From Sacculina carcini (lineage: Eukaryota; Arthropoda; Thecostraca; Sacculinidae): 64,000 nt of DNA. Below, in pieces: positions 24,603 through 38,213 of the stretch. The stretch lies in contig OU696574.1 of assembly GCA_916048095.2 (NCBI GenBank), forward strand, positions 10,943,587-11,007,586, in the 5' to 3' direction. Every line of letters begins with the position of its first letter. Position 1 is the first letter of the stretch. Both the position numbers and the translations under genes were made by a program. The notes under the pieces were generated by a model, which saw only the letters and a program-made list of their open reading frames with translations, made no database searches and was not told the DNA's origin.

Positions 24603-27600
24603 GGTCTTCCAATAATTACCCTGCTCCAAAAATATATGGAAATACTCGATACTCCACATTCGGGCTGCTTAGATTTTGGTGTTCTCTAATTCTCTCTGAT
24701 GATGATAATTTGTGTTTAAGGGGCGCACCGGCCTGTCAGACCATATGGCGCCCCCCCAGTCAATTAAACACGATGAAACACGAAGATAAATGAAAATCAA
24801 TAATACATAAATATCATGTCATGATTGAGTCAATGTAAATAAATGGTAAATAAAATTATTGACATTGATCGTAAAAATCGAAGTCATACATCATGATTGA
24901 TTTTGTCTTTCTCTCTCTCTCTCTCTTGAAGAACTGCGCAGTATATCAGTATAAAGTGCAGTCACTCATACCTTGGTGTTTGCTGTACATTTGCACAATG
25001 CAAATAATAATAATAATAATAACACGAAAATCAAGCACCGCAAATTCCTCTTTCATAATACTCAGCAACATCTGTGATATCTGGACAAATAACACCTGCA
25101 ACCGCCTACATATGTGTGTGCCTGTATGTTTGTGTGGGTTTGGGTGTTTGTGTAAATGCTGCATCCAGACAATCTACTTCCACGAAATAAGCCAATATTA
25201 ATTCAAAATTGAGGCAAAAGCCAAGGCCAAATAAATCAACAGGCAATTGTGTGTGTATGTATGTGTGTGTTATCGTGTAGGCGAGTGTTGGCGCTCAAAC
25301 AAGAGGCCAGGACTAGCATTTCAGCTTCTACGCAGCACATCTTATATCGCAACATCAAACGTGTAGGCAGGTAACACACACACACACACACACACACGTA
25401 CATAAACAAGCAAACAGCACGCACCTGAGAAACGTGATAGCACTTACATTAGACGGCCATTCTTCTGACGCGCACGTGCGTTAATCTGTGTGTATGTTTG
25501 TGTGCACGCGATTGTTTTCTAACTCCATCGTAAATGGCAGGCGTGGTCGCGGTAAATGACAGTCATCTAGTGCTGGAAACGCGGTGTAAGCACGTGGGTT
25601 TGTTGCACTAGAACCTCAAATCAGATCAACAGAAATGAAACGCTATTGTACGTCTGCGGAAACGCATCCACTTAGCAAATGGAAAACTCCAGATAGATAG
25701 TTCAGAAAGATAATTCACTCCAGAAAGATAATTCAGAAACGTCCGGAAAAGGATGAAGCATATATATACTACAGAGCCAAATCCCTCCTTGTTCAAAAGG
25801 AAGTAATCCTGAACAGGAGTGAAGATTCCAGTGGAATGTGACGTAGTTACAGAGTAGTGTGACACTCCTCCAATGAAACCGACATGAAATATACTACCTC
25901 ATACTCAGTTAGAAGTGGATCACATCATTTCTTCAATTATTCCATATATCAAGGGAGAATTTCGACAGAAACGCTGAAAAGAACATACTCACAGGCACTC
26001 GTAAATACCCACAGGCAAATAATTGGCACTCTCCAAGATTTCGTTTGTTTTCTTATCAATGTCAGAAAGTGGGCTTCAGACATCGAATACACGGAGCAAT
26101 CGGTAGTAGAAGAAATAAATGTACTGGATCAGTGAATATCGTACAAAATCGAGCTTTCGTGTTCGAAATTCTCTTGACCGCTTGTACGATCTATAAAGGT
26201 AAGATATTGTCGTGATGGCATTCAGTGAACAATGCAATGAGGATTACTAACACTTTGTTACTGGAACCGATCCCGTTACAGCTGATTCATACATCATAAT
26301 AACACCAAAACTACACACATTGTGCAAGATAAATCCTTCGCCGTTCAGTGGTTACAACTTCTTTGGCAACTCTAAACTCCAATAATTAGTGACAAATAAG
26401 ACTTTGCCAGAGCTGACTTAAAAAGCTGACAACCATTTTGTTTGGCTATAAAATGAAATACAAATGGCGCATCTGATTGCAGAAAAACATTCGAGTGTTC
26501 ACTGTGCACTCGGTGTTTCAGCGAATCGTTAGTTTGGATAGAACGTTGACAGCAGTCATTCGATAGGAGCAATAAACAACACTGATTAATTCCACTATCA
26601 AAGTGAAAAACACATGAAATATATATCGCTCATACACTCGGTCATTTTTCAAGAAATTTGCTGTTATCAGGATAGTAATTATTGGTAATGCGGGCATTTC
26701 CGCAATGCCCACATTTGTTTGCTTTGGGAACATGTGTTTTGTGGATGTCTAATTCTAAAATGAGACTTGCCACCAAGAGTCACAGTCAAATAATATTTCG
26801 GGAGTCAAGCACCGATATTTTGCCGTACGGGTGGAGCTACAATGAATTAATACAAACATCATATACATCCCGCCTAATACGTCATGTGAGTGTGTGAGCG
26901 AGAAATTCCTCCAATGGCAATGCACTGAAATGTAATGTAATGCAATGTCGGTCAATCAAGGAGATCAAGTTATAGAAGGATCGTCAAATTTCGGCTCCTA
27001 TTACGCCAATGGTAGTGCGAACTAGCCTGCTCATCAAAAGCAGTTCAATGCAGGAGTTTGAAGCCGACGAGCAGACAGAGTGAATTAGTGCAAGAGATGA
27101 CGAAATCCCAGACGCTGACGTAGATACGCTGATCAAGAGAATGTGATGGACTTTGATATGATAATTGAACAGTAATCGAATACGATCGGATGGATTTTCA
27201 CCGTGTCGGACACGCTCTTGATTTGCGGTCGCATGTGAAAATCAAGGCGAGAAGATCAGGCCTTGACAGAATAAGTACCGCGACAATCAATCACTCAGTA
27301 ACGAAATCCAACTTGACTACCATGTTCAAGAACAAAAAAGCAGTTTTACATCGACCATCAATGGCGACATCAAACAGTTCTTAAATTATCCGTACACTGG
27401 AAGTCAGCCAAATCATTATCAATATCGAAGGATTAGCCGTTGGCCTGCATATGCTGGAATGAAATGTTTGCAAATCCAAGTGAATCAGACAATTAGCATA
27501 TCACGGGGATCTCCTTGAAAAATAACTGTCTAATTCCTCTGCTTCCTAATACAAAATGGACCTAATCACAGTGAGAGAGCTCCGGAAACCGTTAATATTT

Positions 27601-27822
27601 GTCAAACTAATAGCTTTCAACATAGCTCAGCAAGCAGGACGACAATATGAACACAAATGATGAATCAATATATCGATTGGTGTCGCGACTAGATTGTGGA
27701 GCGGTACAAAATAAGCCCATTGTCATTGGTATCTGTGAGATGACAATACACACAAACTTGGTCATAGCACGTCCGTACCAGCCCAGTCAGTCATCGCAAA
27801 CACTCAAGCAGAATCAAGTTAC

Positions 27823-28752
27823 CTGTCGTGTCACGCGTGACGCCACTCTCAAGTCGGGTGTACCGAGAGGCACAACGACCACATGACCGAGATCAGACGA
27901 AGAGCAGAGTCGACCTCGTGACAGGTCACCGTCGCCGCTACCACCACCCTCCACTGCACTCGGCACGCGCTTCTTCAACGACAGCCGCTTGACAATGCGC
28001 TGGGTGCGTGAGGGCTGCGGGCCAGCCACGCCAGCCACTGCGGAACTTGCCGATGGCGAGGCGCGCGTGCGACCAAACTCGGCACGACCCGGGTGACGAC
28101 CTGCCACCACCTTTGACACCGCCCAGCCATCGATGACCGTCGATGCCCTCGTCAGTTCGATGGTCGGAGCCGGACACGACTGCATCTTAACCGAAGCTCC
28201 CTTGCGCCGCGCCCACTTGGGAGATCCGAACAGACGGTTATCATGGGAGCGTGTGCAGCTGGAGGAATCTCCACTGCCATCAGGTCGGAGGAGAGTCGTT
28301 TCTGTAGCGGATGAGGTAGATGACAACGGTAGAGATTGTTTCTTGTGTAACCTAAGCGCCGATCGAGCAGAACCAGTGGTCACACGATCGTTGAGCACGG
28401 TCGTCGTGATTGATTTCTGCTGTTTCTCGCCGAGATGTTGATCATTCGCTCGAAAATGACGTCTGGTGCCGTCCCCGCCTCCTCCCCCAGACATGGCAGA
28501 CACGGCTGATTGACAAGAGGACGATACAGCTGTAGATGCTGTAGAAGTTAGCTGTGCAGGGCGAGTTTGAACCCGGAATCTGGCAGACAGAGGAACGTTT
28601 GCTACCACCACCGGATTACCACTCGTGTTCTTCACGTGGACATCACAGTCGCCATTAGCACCTCTAATGGAAGCGGTAGCCGAAGACATTGGCGATGCTG
28701 AACACGCATTTGGATTGTACAAACACTCACACGACATAGACGCTGCCATCAT
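27823..28752 (-). CDS. Alternative first coding exon B (gene unidentified)
   Basis: Exactly 310 codons run from tandem ATGs (28752 and 28749; the second has the better context, ATGATGG) to the donor ACAG|GTAACT, with intron from 27822. An in-frame TGA at 28771-28773 bounds the frame upstream. The exon ends in phase 0, unlike A and C. The product is rich in Ser, Thr, Ala, Gly and Arg, with a GGGGG run near residue 90 and a basic motif IVKRLSLKKR at about 253-262, followed by a Gly/Asp-rich stretch and a hydrophobic GHVVVVPLG segment. The local sequence is less repetitive than its flanks and free of CA arrays. The next plausible exon (21615-21876) accepts phase 0. No known domain was recognised; it is likely an isoform-specific, disordered N-terminus. 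Confidence 0.75.
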
Positions 28753-29342
28753 GCAACTGCTCTCTTGTTTTCACTCTACGAACGTCATTCGGAGATAGTG
28801 AAAATCAGTACAGCAACAACGCATTCACTGACTCATCGCACACAATCACACACTAATCACTCCAGTCGGTGAATAACAAACCACACAAGCAACCTGAAGG
28901 TGAAACAATGTGAGTGTAGCACCAGCAGCACAGCCGACTTATGAAACACACACACTAGCTGCAGCAGCAGCAGCACAGAATAGCAGAGCACAAAGATACA
29001 CAACGCTAGAGAGGGAGGATAGACAGAGACGGCAGCACGCGCACACACACAGCCTCACAACGCCGCTCCAACCGACCGACTGTCAGCAACTGCGGGCTCG
29101 CGGGAGTACGAGAGAGCCCGAATGAGGGAGTACGGCAGCCCGCCGAACGTACGTGAATGTGCGCACGCCAGTGTGTGAGTGTGAGTGTGTGTGAGTCGTG
29201 ACTATTCTCACATACACGCGCGCACACACACACACACACAGACACCCAGACAGACAGACAGGCACGCAGCTCTGACGCATTGGTCTTGGTTTAGCGCAGC
29301 CACCTGGCCACACAGCCACAGCCACCTCCGTGACATGAGCGT

Positions 29343-29382
<40 letters not shown>

Positions 29383-29809
29383 GCGGATATTCTACGAGCT
29401 ACGAGCTGCCTGCTATGATCCTGGTGTGTGCCTGATCTGCCGCTTGTTTCTTGCCCTCACACATACACACGCACATACACACGCACATACACAAGATGAT
29501 CCACCGCTCGCAATGCATCCATTATGCACGTCTCAGCTACTGAATAAAAGGACAAGTAATCCGCTGCATGTGTACTACACAAAAATGTGTGTATATGTAC
29601 TTGTATGTGTATGTATTTGTGTGTGTGTGTGTGCTTGTGCTTGCTGACGCACTGAATATACATTTTTATTCAGCAGGTGAAGTAGTCGTCAATGCTCATG
29701 ATTCATCATACAACACAAAATTTTGCATGACAATTTCTGTGTGTTTTTCCACCGCCTGCATAGCAACAAATAGGACAATGCAATAAAGATTATTCTTGAA
29801 AATACCACT

Positions 29810-30005
29810 GCGGGTTTACCGCATCAATTTTGACATATAACTTATAAAAATATACTTAAAACGTTATGATAAATGTCCTATATTTAGAAACATCATAAAT
29901 AACACCAAAACCTAAAGTAATCAATTGTTTTACCTTAATATTTTTATTAATTTATTGTAATAAATTTATTCAAATATCATTAATATTTATAACAAAAAAA
30001 AGTGA
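29810..30005. other. AT-rich block
   Basis: About 200 bp of nearly GC-free sequence (TAATATTTTTATTAATTTAT-like) directly upstream of a MITE. No structure beyond composition; a matrix-attachment role cannot be judged from sequence alone. Confidence 0.5.
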
Positions 30006-30086
30006 CTTGTTGCACTGATTACTAACAAAAGTGACAAAGTGAGAGTAAATAAACTCTTATTCTCCACACATCTCTCTGGTTTATCG

Positions 30087-30381
30087 CAGTGTTTCTTAAC
30101 CTTTCTCAGTGTTTCGCACCCCCTGGATTCTTGATAAATATACGAAAATATAAAAATGAAAAACGACGTAATAACAAAACTTTATTCAATATTCCGTCTT
30201 ACAACTCCTTTAAGAAGAGTAAGCAAAACTACGTTTTTCAGGAAAAATATAATGTATATGTTAAGCACAATCTCGTTAAAAACTTATAGGAATCCTGGCA
30301 CCCCCAAGAAACCAGATGCTCACACCCTAGGCAACCGAGGGTGCTCGAACTCCCAGGAGTGCAAATACCCTCGGTTAAGAG
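30087..30381 (+). mobile_element. Buster-like MITE, family 1
   Basis: Left terminus CAGTGTTTCTTAACC. The perfect 8-bp duplication GTTTATCG (30079-30086, 30382-30389; central TA) marks both boundaries. The right terminus is shortened, ending CGGTTAAGAG. The interior matches the 32464 copy closely (ATACGAAAATATAAAA, AACTCCTTTAAGAAGAGTAA). Confidence 0.85.
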
Positions 30382-30754
30382 GTTTATCGTCATATAAAAA
30401 GATCAATGATTAAGTGTACAATCAATGATAAAGTGTATGGTCACATTTACGCATGTTTGGAGCGACAGAAACCTGAGACAACGCGTGTGTGAGTGTGTGA
30501 GTGTGTTTTTGTGCGTGTGTGTTCGTGTCTGGTTGTATCGTTCCTTGCTTGTGGTCACCAGCATCAACAACAACAACAACCGCAAACAAGATTGTGGCGC
30601 CAGACTGCTGAACAACTGAATCACAACGACAAGCCCCGGCCGCTTGTTTTGCACGATTTACCGCAACAGAATATCACCTCACTTTCTCGCTTATCTTTTC
30701 GCCCACACCGAGTGAGACACGGTAAGTGCATGTGTGTGTGTGTGTGTGTGTGCA

Positions 30755-30786
<32 letters not shown>

Positions 30787-30879
30787 TATTTTTCTTTCTA
30801 CTTTGGCTACACGTCATCCATTCGGAAGATGAGCGGTCCATGAAGGGGCCGTTTTGAGACGTTCCTCGTTATGTAATTA

Positions 30880-30883
<4 letters not shown>

Positions 30884-30928
<45 letters not shown>
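30884..30928 (+). repeat. (TG)n microsatellite
   Basis: A 45-bp pure TG tract; a second broken GT array lies just upstream at about 30731-30780. Confidence 0.9.
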
Positions 30929-30935
<7 letters not shown>

Positions 30936-31996
30936 TAAGTGAACGAGGTGACACCAAATGACAATACAACAACGAAATTGACTGTTCGTGACAGGAGACA
31001 CTTGGACACTCATAATAACACTAACACACACACACATACACTCTCACACACACACACACACACATACACACACACGCGCACAAGCAGATGTACGGAAGCT
31101 GGGTGAACGCGCAATGGCCCCTAGTAATGTCACACTGGCAGTTCTACGCACAATGCCACATCCGCTCTCCACAGCATACACTGTACACCAGCCTAAGCGG
31201 CGGAGTAGTGAAATAAAATCATATTGATAAAAGTACGGAAGTTGTGATGAATTAATGCAGTGTTCATATGGAATTTAGAACGTTCTACAATATCTGTGTT
31301 AACGTGTCTTTTCGTTGGCCAAATATCACAAGTTACAACACACAGGCCGTGAAGCACAGCTCGGTTTGCAAGAGTCAACTTGTATGGGAAGACGTGACAA
31401 CATTATGTATACATCACGCCCGTATTTCTCACAACGATAATATATCAATCGCTCCACTACGAATACGTGGCCAGCAAACACCAGCCTTCAAGTAAATGGC
31501 AGGCATTGGAAAACCCCTCCTAGTACGTAACCATGCGCAAATGTTTAGCTGACAAGAAAAGCTAATAAAATGACAAAGTTTCACGGATAAGTTCCACACT
31601 GAACATTTTTCTGTGAATTCTGCAGCTCGCTAATTTTTCAATCTCCGTCTTGCCACTTTTCTCATCCACTCCTGTTTCTCACGCCATCCACCAATGTGAT
31701 AACGCTAGCATGAACACAGCCACAGTACCTGCCTGCTTCTCAACTGCATGATAGAGTGATAGCTACAATGAGTGCCCGACACAAGACACATTTGTCACCG
31801 CTTCACTGCTGCTCACGTCCAACTCGTGATCGCCGCCGCCATACCAATGTACCGTTACTGCCAACACGCTGGACTGGACACTGAACTAGCCGCTAGACTA
31901 ACAGGGAGAGAGAGAGCCGCGCGCGTGCCAGCTACACGCATGAAGAACTGAAAGAAAAACCAGTCACATGACCCGACCGCACCGACCGGTCACTTT

Positions 31997-32013
31997 GGGT
32001 CAATTAGAGGTCA
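31997..32013 (+). promoter_or_regulatory. DR5 nuclear-receptor-like element
   Basis: GGGTCA and AGGTCA in direct orientation with 5-bp spacing; TGACCC and CGGTCA half-sites lie about 10-30 bp upstream (31968-31992). Motif evidence only. Confidence 0.3.
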
Positions 32014-32463
32014 GCCAGCGCCGTGTCACGATCCAATCTCGAGCACACACGCACACATACTCGTGTGTAGACAAGTACCCGCACACACGGTTGGCGACAT
32101 GTGTGAATATTTAGGCGATTACACGCAGCAACGAACACGAGGTCCAGCACAACACAGCGAAATAGCAGCAGCACCAGCACGCATACAACAACACGCACTC
32201 TATCTTAACAACACTATATACCGTAAAACCTCTATTTGAACCACACACTCTGATTAAACGTCACCTTGATGTATTCTTCTCTTTGATGTATCCAACTGAC
32301 TGATGTTCATTAGCGAATTTGTGATAACTTACCAGTAATCGCCTTTTATTCGTGTCTTTTGTTAAACAAATATACATACGTTACCTGGTTCATCCATGAA
32401 ATTTAGCGTATCTTCTCAAAATTCTGACCAGCTAGTGGAAAAACATAGCGGCACCCTCAAATT

Positions 32464-32758
32464 CAGTGGTTCTCAACGTTTCTCAGTGTTGGCACCACTT
32501 TCAAATCAGCACTCAGTTCCATTATACCCGCAATCAGTTCTCGTACCCCCTGGATTATTGATAAGTATACGAAAATATAAAACTTATAAATAACAAAACT
32601 TTATTTAATGTTCATTCATAAAACTCCTTTAAGAAGAGTAAGCAAAAAACGCTTTCCAGAAAAATATTATGCATATGTTAGACAATTCATTTCTTGAAAA
32701 ATTTACAGGAATCCTTGCACCCCCTAGGAAGCAGGCGACCCCCGGTTAATAACCCCTG
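32464..32758 (+). mobile_element. Buster-like MITE, family 1
   Basis: Termini CAGTGGTTCTCAACG and (right, reverse complement) CAGGGGTTATTAACC. Flanks CTCAAATT / CTCTAATT match at 7 of 8. 295 bp, the same length as the 30087 element and highly similar inside. Confidence 0.83.
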
Positions 32759-32845
32759 CTCTAATTGAACGGCACTATGGAGAAAAGTTTGACTATAAAT
32801 GAGACTTTGACGTTGAATAGAGGTTTACGGTATGTATCTCTGTGT

Positions 32846-32850
<5 letters not shown>

Positions 32851-32895
<45 letters not shown>
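32851..32895 (+). repeat. (TG)n microsatellite
   Basis: A pure 45-bp tract within a longer imperfect GT array. Confidence 0.9.
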
Positions 32896-32901
<6 letters not shown>

Positions 32902-34327
32902 TTGATGGCGTTCTCTCATAACCCTTCATGCAAGCCAACTACACAATGTGCGAACGAACGTGCGCCGCAACACAATTGTTAAAATAATCACGTAGCAGAC
33001 GCCAATGAAGAATGCATGACACAAACTACCAACAGCCTTGACACAGTACACACACACACACTTATACACACACACACAGTTTGTTTGTATGTCTGTGTGT
33101 CCGGTAAACGTTGATTAATTAAAACTCGTGCATTGGCAACACCTCAAGTGGTACTGACATTATCTTCTCTCTCTCTCTCTTATTATCTGCGGCGTGTGAG
33201 TTTGCATGCACACACAGTGTGTACAACAGCATGTTTATACACACACACACACACACACTTCAATGTACACAGACATATTCTTACACAGTGATTAATTCAC
33301 GCTCTTACAAGGTCGATGAACATGATGTCGGCATGTGTATGTTGAGAGAAATAAGGGGAAGCAATAACGTCACAAAATATGGCCACATACACGCACACAT
33401 ACACATGTGCATGTGTGCATATATATATGGACTGTCACTCATTGAATGCATGAGCACCATTACCGCATGAGTCACCTAGGTCATGCGTTGTTGTGTGACA
33501 GTGACAAAGAGAAAGAAAGAGAAACAGAGGGAGGAAGGACAGAGGGAAGAGAGGAAGGAAATGTTGGAGTCTAGTCACTCACTGTCACACATACACACAC
33601 ACAAACACACACACACATACACACACATGCTGACATCCGGCTCAATGACAGCTCACACGAGCTCTTTAAAACAAGGTAGTTAACTCAAGCACACACACAC
33701 ACACAGGCACATGCATGCACATCAATGTTGATGTGTCATTGTCGCCACCGTAATGGGTCATTCATCTCAACTTGATTGTCTGATCCACATTAAAACCAGC
33801 CGGCAAGACGGTCGACACAATACCGGCACGGACTCCGACAACACAGACTCTATGTGATTGCACTGAACAGCAACAAACGACACACGATCTCTCAGTATAC
33901 GTGCCACTTCTTGAGGTTGAAAGAAAGGACGGGCAAAGATTGGAACATAATTATATATAAAACAAGTCATTTTTGCTCTCATTTGATCTTGCCACACGGA
34001 ATATTTTCTACTTCAGAGTTCAACTTGTAGTATATTAGTGAAAAAGAGATGTGTGCATGCAGACAGAGGTCCGAAATTCAGGGTAGAAAATGAAGCAGAC
34101 AGAAATACCCCTATTCCAGCACGGACATCATCTCAATTTCAAGTGCGAGTCACGTTGATACTGAGCACGTGGTCCCACACAGCGTTTGTCACGTGAAAGT
34201 CGAATGAAGTGATGTAACATCTCATTCGGAACAGAGATTGCAATGTGGTAAAGAAGATACCGCAGTTATACGCACGCTAAAAATCTCAACACGCAAATCT
34301 TACTACTAAGCTTTTTCACCGTTACGT

Positions 34328-34365
<38 letters not shown>

Positions 34366-34810
34366 ACACATACACACATCTAAACATGCACGCGCACGCA
34401 CAATCACAAAAAACAGGATGAACGAGCAGGCGAACAGTGTGTAAGCGCATAATTACTGAGACAAACATGATTATACACACGGATTAGAATGCAGTATACC
34501 ATTGTGACAGGTATAAATCGATGTGTGAGAAATTCTTATTGGATCGACCGGTTTATCTAGAAGTGCCAATAATTGCTTGAGCAGTGGAGTGGTGTTGGAA
34601 GAAAGGGTAGTCGCCCCGGGAGACACAAGAATTGCTGAACACGTTGAATTATCATAATATCTGAGTCGCATTTTTTAATATACCATTTTATATTCGAAGA
34701 CAATAAAGACAGAATAAACAAGACAAGGTCGATTAAAAATAATAATCTTCGATTAGGTGACTGGAAGCATGCACTATTATGAGGGATTCGTCTTTTCAGC
34801 TATACAGACA

Positions 34811-34957
34811 CAGGGGGTTGCTAATTCCCTCACATTCGTGCTCAAGCTAAACATGCTTGGACATATTCTCTTGCGGCTATGTAACTCGCAAGAATGAATG
34901 ATGGAGGGGCGACAAAAAATCACCGGCCGAACAACAGATAGTCTTGCTACGCCACTG
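34811..34957. mobile_element. Possible decayed MITE ending AGTCTTGCTACGCCACTG
   Basis: The right end, read in reverse, is CAGTGGCGTAGCAAGAC, a common hAT/MITE terminus style. The proposed left end CAGGGGGTTGCTAATT matches only loosely and no target duplication is seen, so the left boundary is uncertain. Confidence 0.25.
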
Positions 34958-36214
34958 CGCGTGAGACCGCTAATTACCCAGCCAGTTCATACCTAGTTCA
35001 TTACCCAGCCAGTGTTTGAGTGAGTGACAAGAGTGCTGTGAAAGACAATGAAGTGAATCATTGAGAAATCACAACATAATATATTTAGTTGTACAGTGCA
35101 CGCTGGAAGACTGATTGGGGTCCTCCCTGGCTAAATTATCCTCCTTGAGATAGCATTTATCTCGGCTTATCTTGTCATACCATTGCAGCTACTAATGCAC
35201 GCATGACCAAATACACGATCACCCTAATGTAACCGATAAATGACACGTGAACAAAATCATTTGACGGAAGAATATAATGCAGAACAATTACACTATTCTC
35301 AGCCGTGCAATAGGCGAGCAAGCGGAAAATCAACACGCGACTGCTGGCATGCGCGTGCAGAATTGCGCAATCACGTGGCTTGTAGCCAAAGCAGCTCATA
35401 TCCGCCGTACTCCATCACCTGCCATTTACTGCGCGTGCATTCCGTGTCAGGGAGGCGCATCACCTGTGTGTCTATCTGTATGTGTGTGTGTGTGTTGGGT
35501 GTATGTAATATGGCTTGTGTTTTCATTGCAAACCAGATATAGTTAGGTAGCGCAGTACATGTTTCAATGACAGGATGACCTCATAACAACTTTAATAGCC
35601 CGCCCACATTATAACCATGTAAACAGTTATACAGCACGCATACACACATACAAACACACACACGCGGCATAACGAATATTTAGTGCCATATTTGGGCCAC
35701 AATAACCTGATTCTGTGTTTAATTGCTATTGATAGCTTAAATCTACGTTTATCTACGATAATCTACGTAAATCTACGATAGTTAAAATCTAATGTCACGC
35801 AATGGACACACGCAGCAAACAACAGAAGGAATTTATAGAAGAGAAATGCATAAAGACGAGTCAAGGCTGAGGTGAGAAGTGGCACTGGATATTATTCACG
35901 TGCAAACTGTGATATCGGCGGAATAAGAACATCACTCACTGACACACCACATACAACAAATAATTACATATTTTAGCAAAATACATATTTACCATTTTAC
36001 TATTTTCTCATCTTATTTTTTTTCTTATTTTACGTTAGCATATATTTTCTAAATTTGTCTGTTTTTCTATCCTTCCTATTGTTATGTGTTTTAATACGCT
36101 CCTATTTTTGTGCGTCCAGCTTGTAGAAATTCACTGGCTTCGACGATTTCCTGTACTCGAGCCATCTTTTTCTCTCATCGCCACTCTACATATATACTAG
36201 AGTCGCGCCACCTA

Positions 36215-36490
36215 TAACATGCTCACTAACACCATCTTCACAGTCTCATTCATCTATAACATGCTCAATAACACCATCTTCACAGTCTCATTCATCTATA
36301 ACACGCTCACTAACATAATCTTCACAGCCTCATTCATCTATAACATGCTCACTAACACCATCTTCACAGTCTCATTCATCTATAACATGCTCACTAACAC
36401 CATCTTCACAGCCTCATTCATCTATAACAGGCGCACTAACACCATCTTCACAGCCTCATTCATCTATAACATGCTCACTAACACCATCTT
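36215..36490. repeat. 42-bp minisatellite, left part (6.6 copies)
   Basis: Unit starts TAACATGCTCACTAACACC and repeats at exactly 42 bp (36215, 36257, 36299, 36341, 36383, 36425, 36467). Because 42 is a multiple of three it gives an open frame with a 14-residue repeat, which is not evidence of coding. Confidence 0.95.
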
Positions 36491-36960
36491 GGTGTTACAT
36501 GATGTTACATCATGGTGTTACATGATGTTACATGGTGTTATATACATCTCACATGTCCTCGAGCTATAAATGAATCTTGCTGGTTGGCAAAATCCTTCTC
36601 TTTCTTCGCACCTCGCTTCTATAACTCGCTCCCCTCTCACATTCTTCTTTCTTCTTCCTACGCTTCATTCACCTCTTCCCTACGCAAATACCTATTCTCT
36701 TTATAATTTGAGCCTGTCACTCACTCTCTGACGCCTTATGCCAAACTATAATCCTCTATTGTCTCATCCCTTTTGTGTGAATACTTAACTATCTCTTCGG
36801 TTTCATTGTTTACTTGTTTGCCTTGTGTTACTATACATGTCGCATATTTGTGTTGATTCTGCGACCACGCCTCCCATTATCGTCGTGTCTCATTTTTGTG
36901 CTTGGCTCGCGTGTGTGTTATTTATATGCGCTATAAATATATGTTGTTGTTGTTGTTGTT
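36491..36960 (+). mobile_element. 5'-truncated LINE: ORF2 C-terminus, 3'UTR and (TTG)n tail
   Basis: The reading frame ending at TAA 36706 contains FFAPRFYNSLPSHI and an FTSSLRKYLF end, the characteristic RT-domain C-terminal tail of non-LTR retrotransposons (aromatic-N-x-LP-x-x-I followed by F..LRKYL). About 235 bp of 3'UTR ends in (TTG)n at 36942-36960. The element splits the 42-bp minisatellite: ACCATCTT before it, TATCTTCACAG after it, suggesting a short ATCTT duplication. The 5' 60 bp are tandem TGTTACATG repeats. Confidence 0.8.
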
Positions 36961-37023
36961 GTATCTTCACAGCTTCATTCATCTATACCATGCGTACTAA
37001 CACCATCTTCACAGCCTCATTCA
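36961..37023. repeat. 42-bp minisatellite, right part
   Basis: About 1.5 diverged units (TCTTCACAGCTTCATTCATC...) continue immediately after the LINE tail, in phase with the left part. Confidence 0.88.
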
Positions 37024-38091
37024 AACAAAAAAACATGTATTTGATATAGCGCCAAGTAGAGCAGAGGCGCGTAACAGAGTAAAACTGGTGCGAGCAATAT
37101 AAAGGAGCATTAGCTCATAGAGGGAAAATACATGAGCCGGCAAAAATAACACAAAAGATAAAAGAAAACAACGAGTATATAAACAGCATACATCACATCA
37201 TACATTAACACTGGTGACCAAGAAAAACGAATGTAGAGAGAACAAGATTTAGGGCTGTCGGAATGGAGGAGTTAGAGGTGTGGGCAAATATAGCAAAAAT
37301 ATGTGCAGAACAGAAGAGAATGAGGAGTATGATTTTTGCATCAGGAAATGGGGAGGAAGTTGATTGTAAAGACTTCACTTGTAAAAACACTCCACTTCGA
37401 CTCTCACCTGTTCTGCATTGAGACGATCCAGACTGACAGACATCAAGTAGCGCCTGCACGCGCCGGTCGTGTTGCCATGACAACCAGAGTGCCACGAGAT
37501 GAGTGGAGGCGAGATGGCAGACTGAGATGGCTCATCTGCTGTGCTCTCAAAATCGGCCGGCCAGTCTGTAAGCAGAAATTCACTGATTAATCACTGACAG
37601 ATCAATGAGGCCATTTTTGGTCCAACATTGATCACATCTACACAAGATCTATATAATTACCGCCACTACCACTGTCCCTTCTTTCCTCATCTCGTTGGAA
37701 AGTTTCCAGATTCACTGATGAGAGCAATGTATTACGTTGTTTCTATAGAACACACCGATGAAAAATCTGTGTTATAATATAACAAGCAATCATATAACAA
37801 CGCGAGTATAATAAACAATCATATGTCCCATTCGATCAGTGTGTAATGACCCGAGATGTCTGGTGTATGTATGAATGTGTATGTGTTTATGTTTGTGTAT
37901 GTGTTTATGTTTGTGTATGTGTATGTGTGTGTGTGTGTACGTTTGTGTGGGCAGTTGAGGTTTATCACCTCCAGTTAGCTCTAGAAGAGAGGATATGAGT
38001 ATGTAAATATTATCACAGAGAAAGGAAATGACAACAGAAGAGAATAATCACAGAAGAGTCTGGGATTAAATATGCAAGACCAGCGAATACA

Positions 38092-38213
38092 AGTAATTTA
38101 ATATGATACAGTCAGTATAGTAAAAGTAATTCAATATGATACAGTCAGTATAGTACAAGTAATTCAATATGATACAGTCAGTATGATACAAGTAATTCAA
38201 TATTATACAGTCC
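38092..38213. repeat. 33-bp minisatellite, 3.7 copies
   Basis: Unit AGTAATTCAATATGATACAG plus 13 bp, at 38092, 38125, 38158 and 38191. Confidence 0.92.

Larger units (their letters stand above)
21877..27822. other. Inferred intron between exon B and the internal exon
   Basis: No supported coding sequence. Contents: a fragment of a dispersed repeat (22.9 kb), GT/CA arrays, a Buster-like MITE (23.8 kb), a SINE-like repeat and a 29-bp minisatellite (24.2-24.6 kb). From about 25.4 to 27.8 kb it is unique-looking sequence with nothing recognisable. Confidence 0.5.

Noticed and set aside
30087..30413. Short plus-strand ORFs over 30089-30413
   Set aside because: They fall inside a MITE with defined target duplications.
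36219..36569. 116-codon ORF with a 14-residue repeat
   Set aside because: It is the translation of a 42-bp minisatellite; period divisible by three keeps it open by construction and a LINE interrupts the array.
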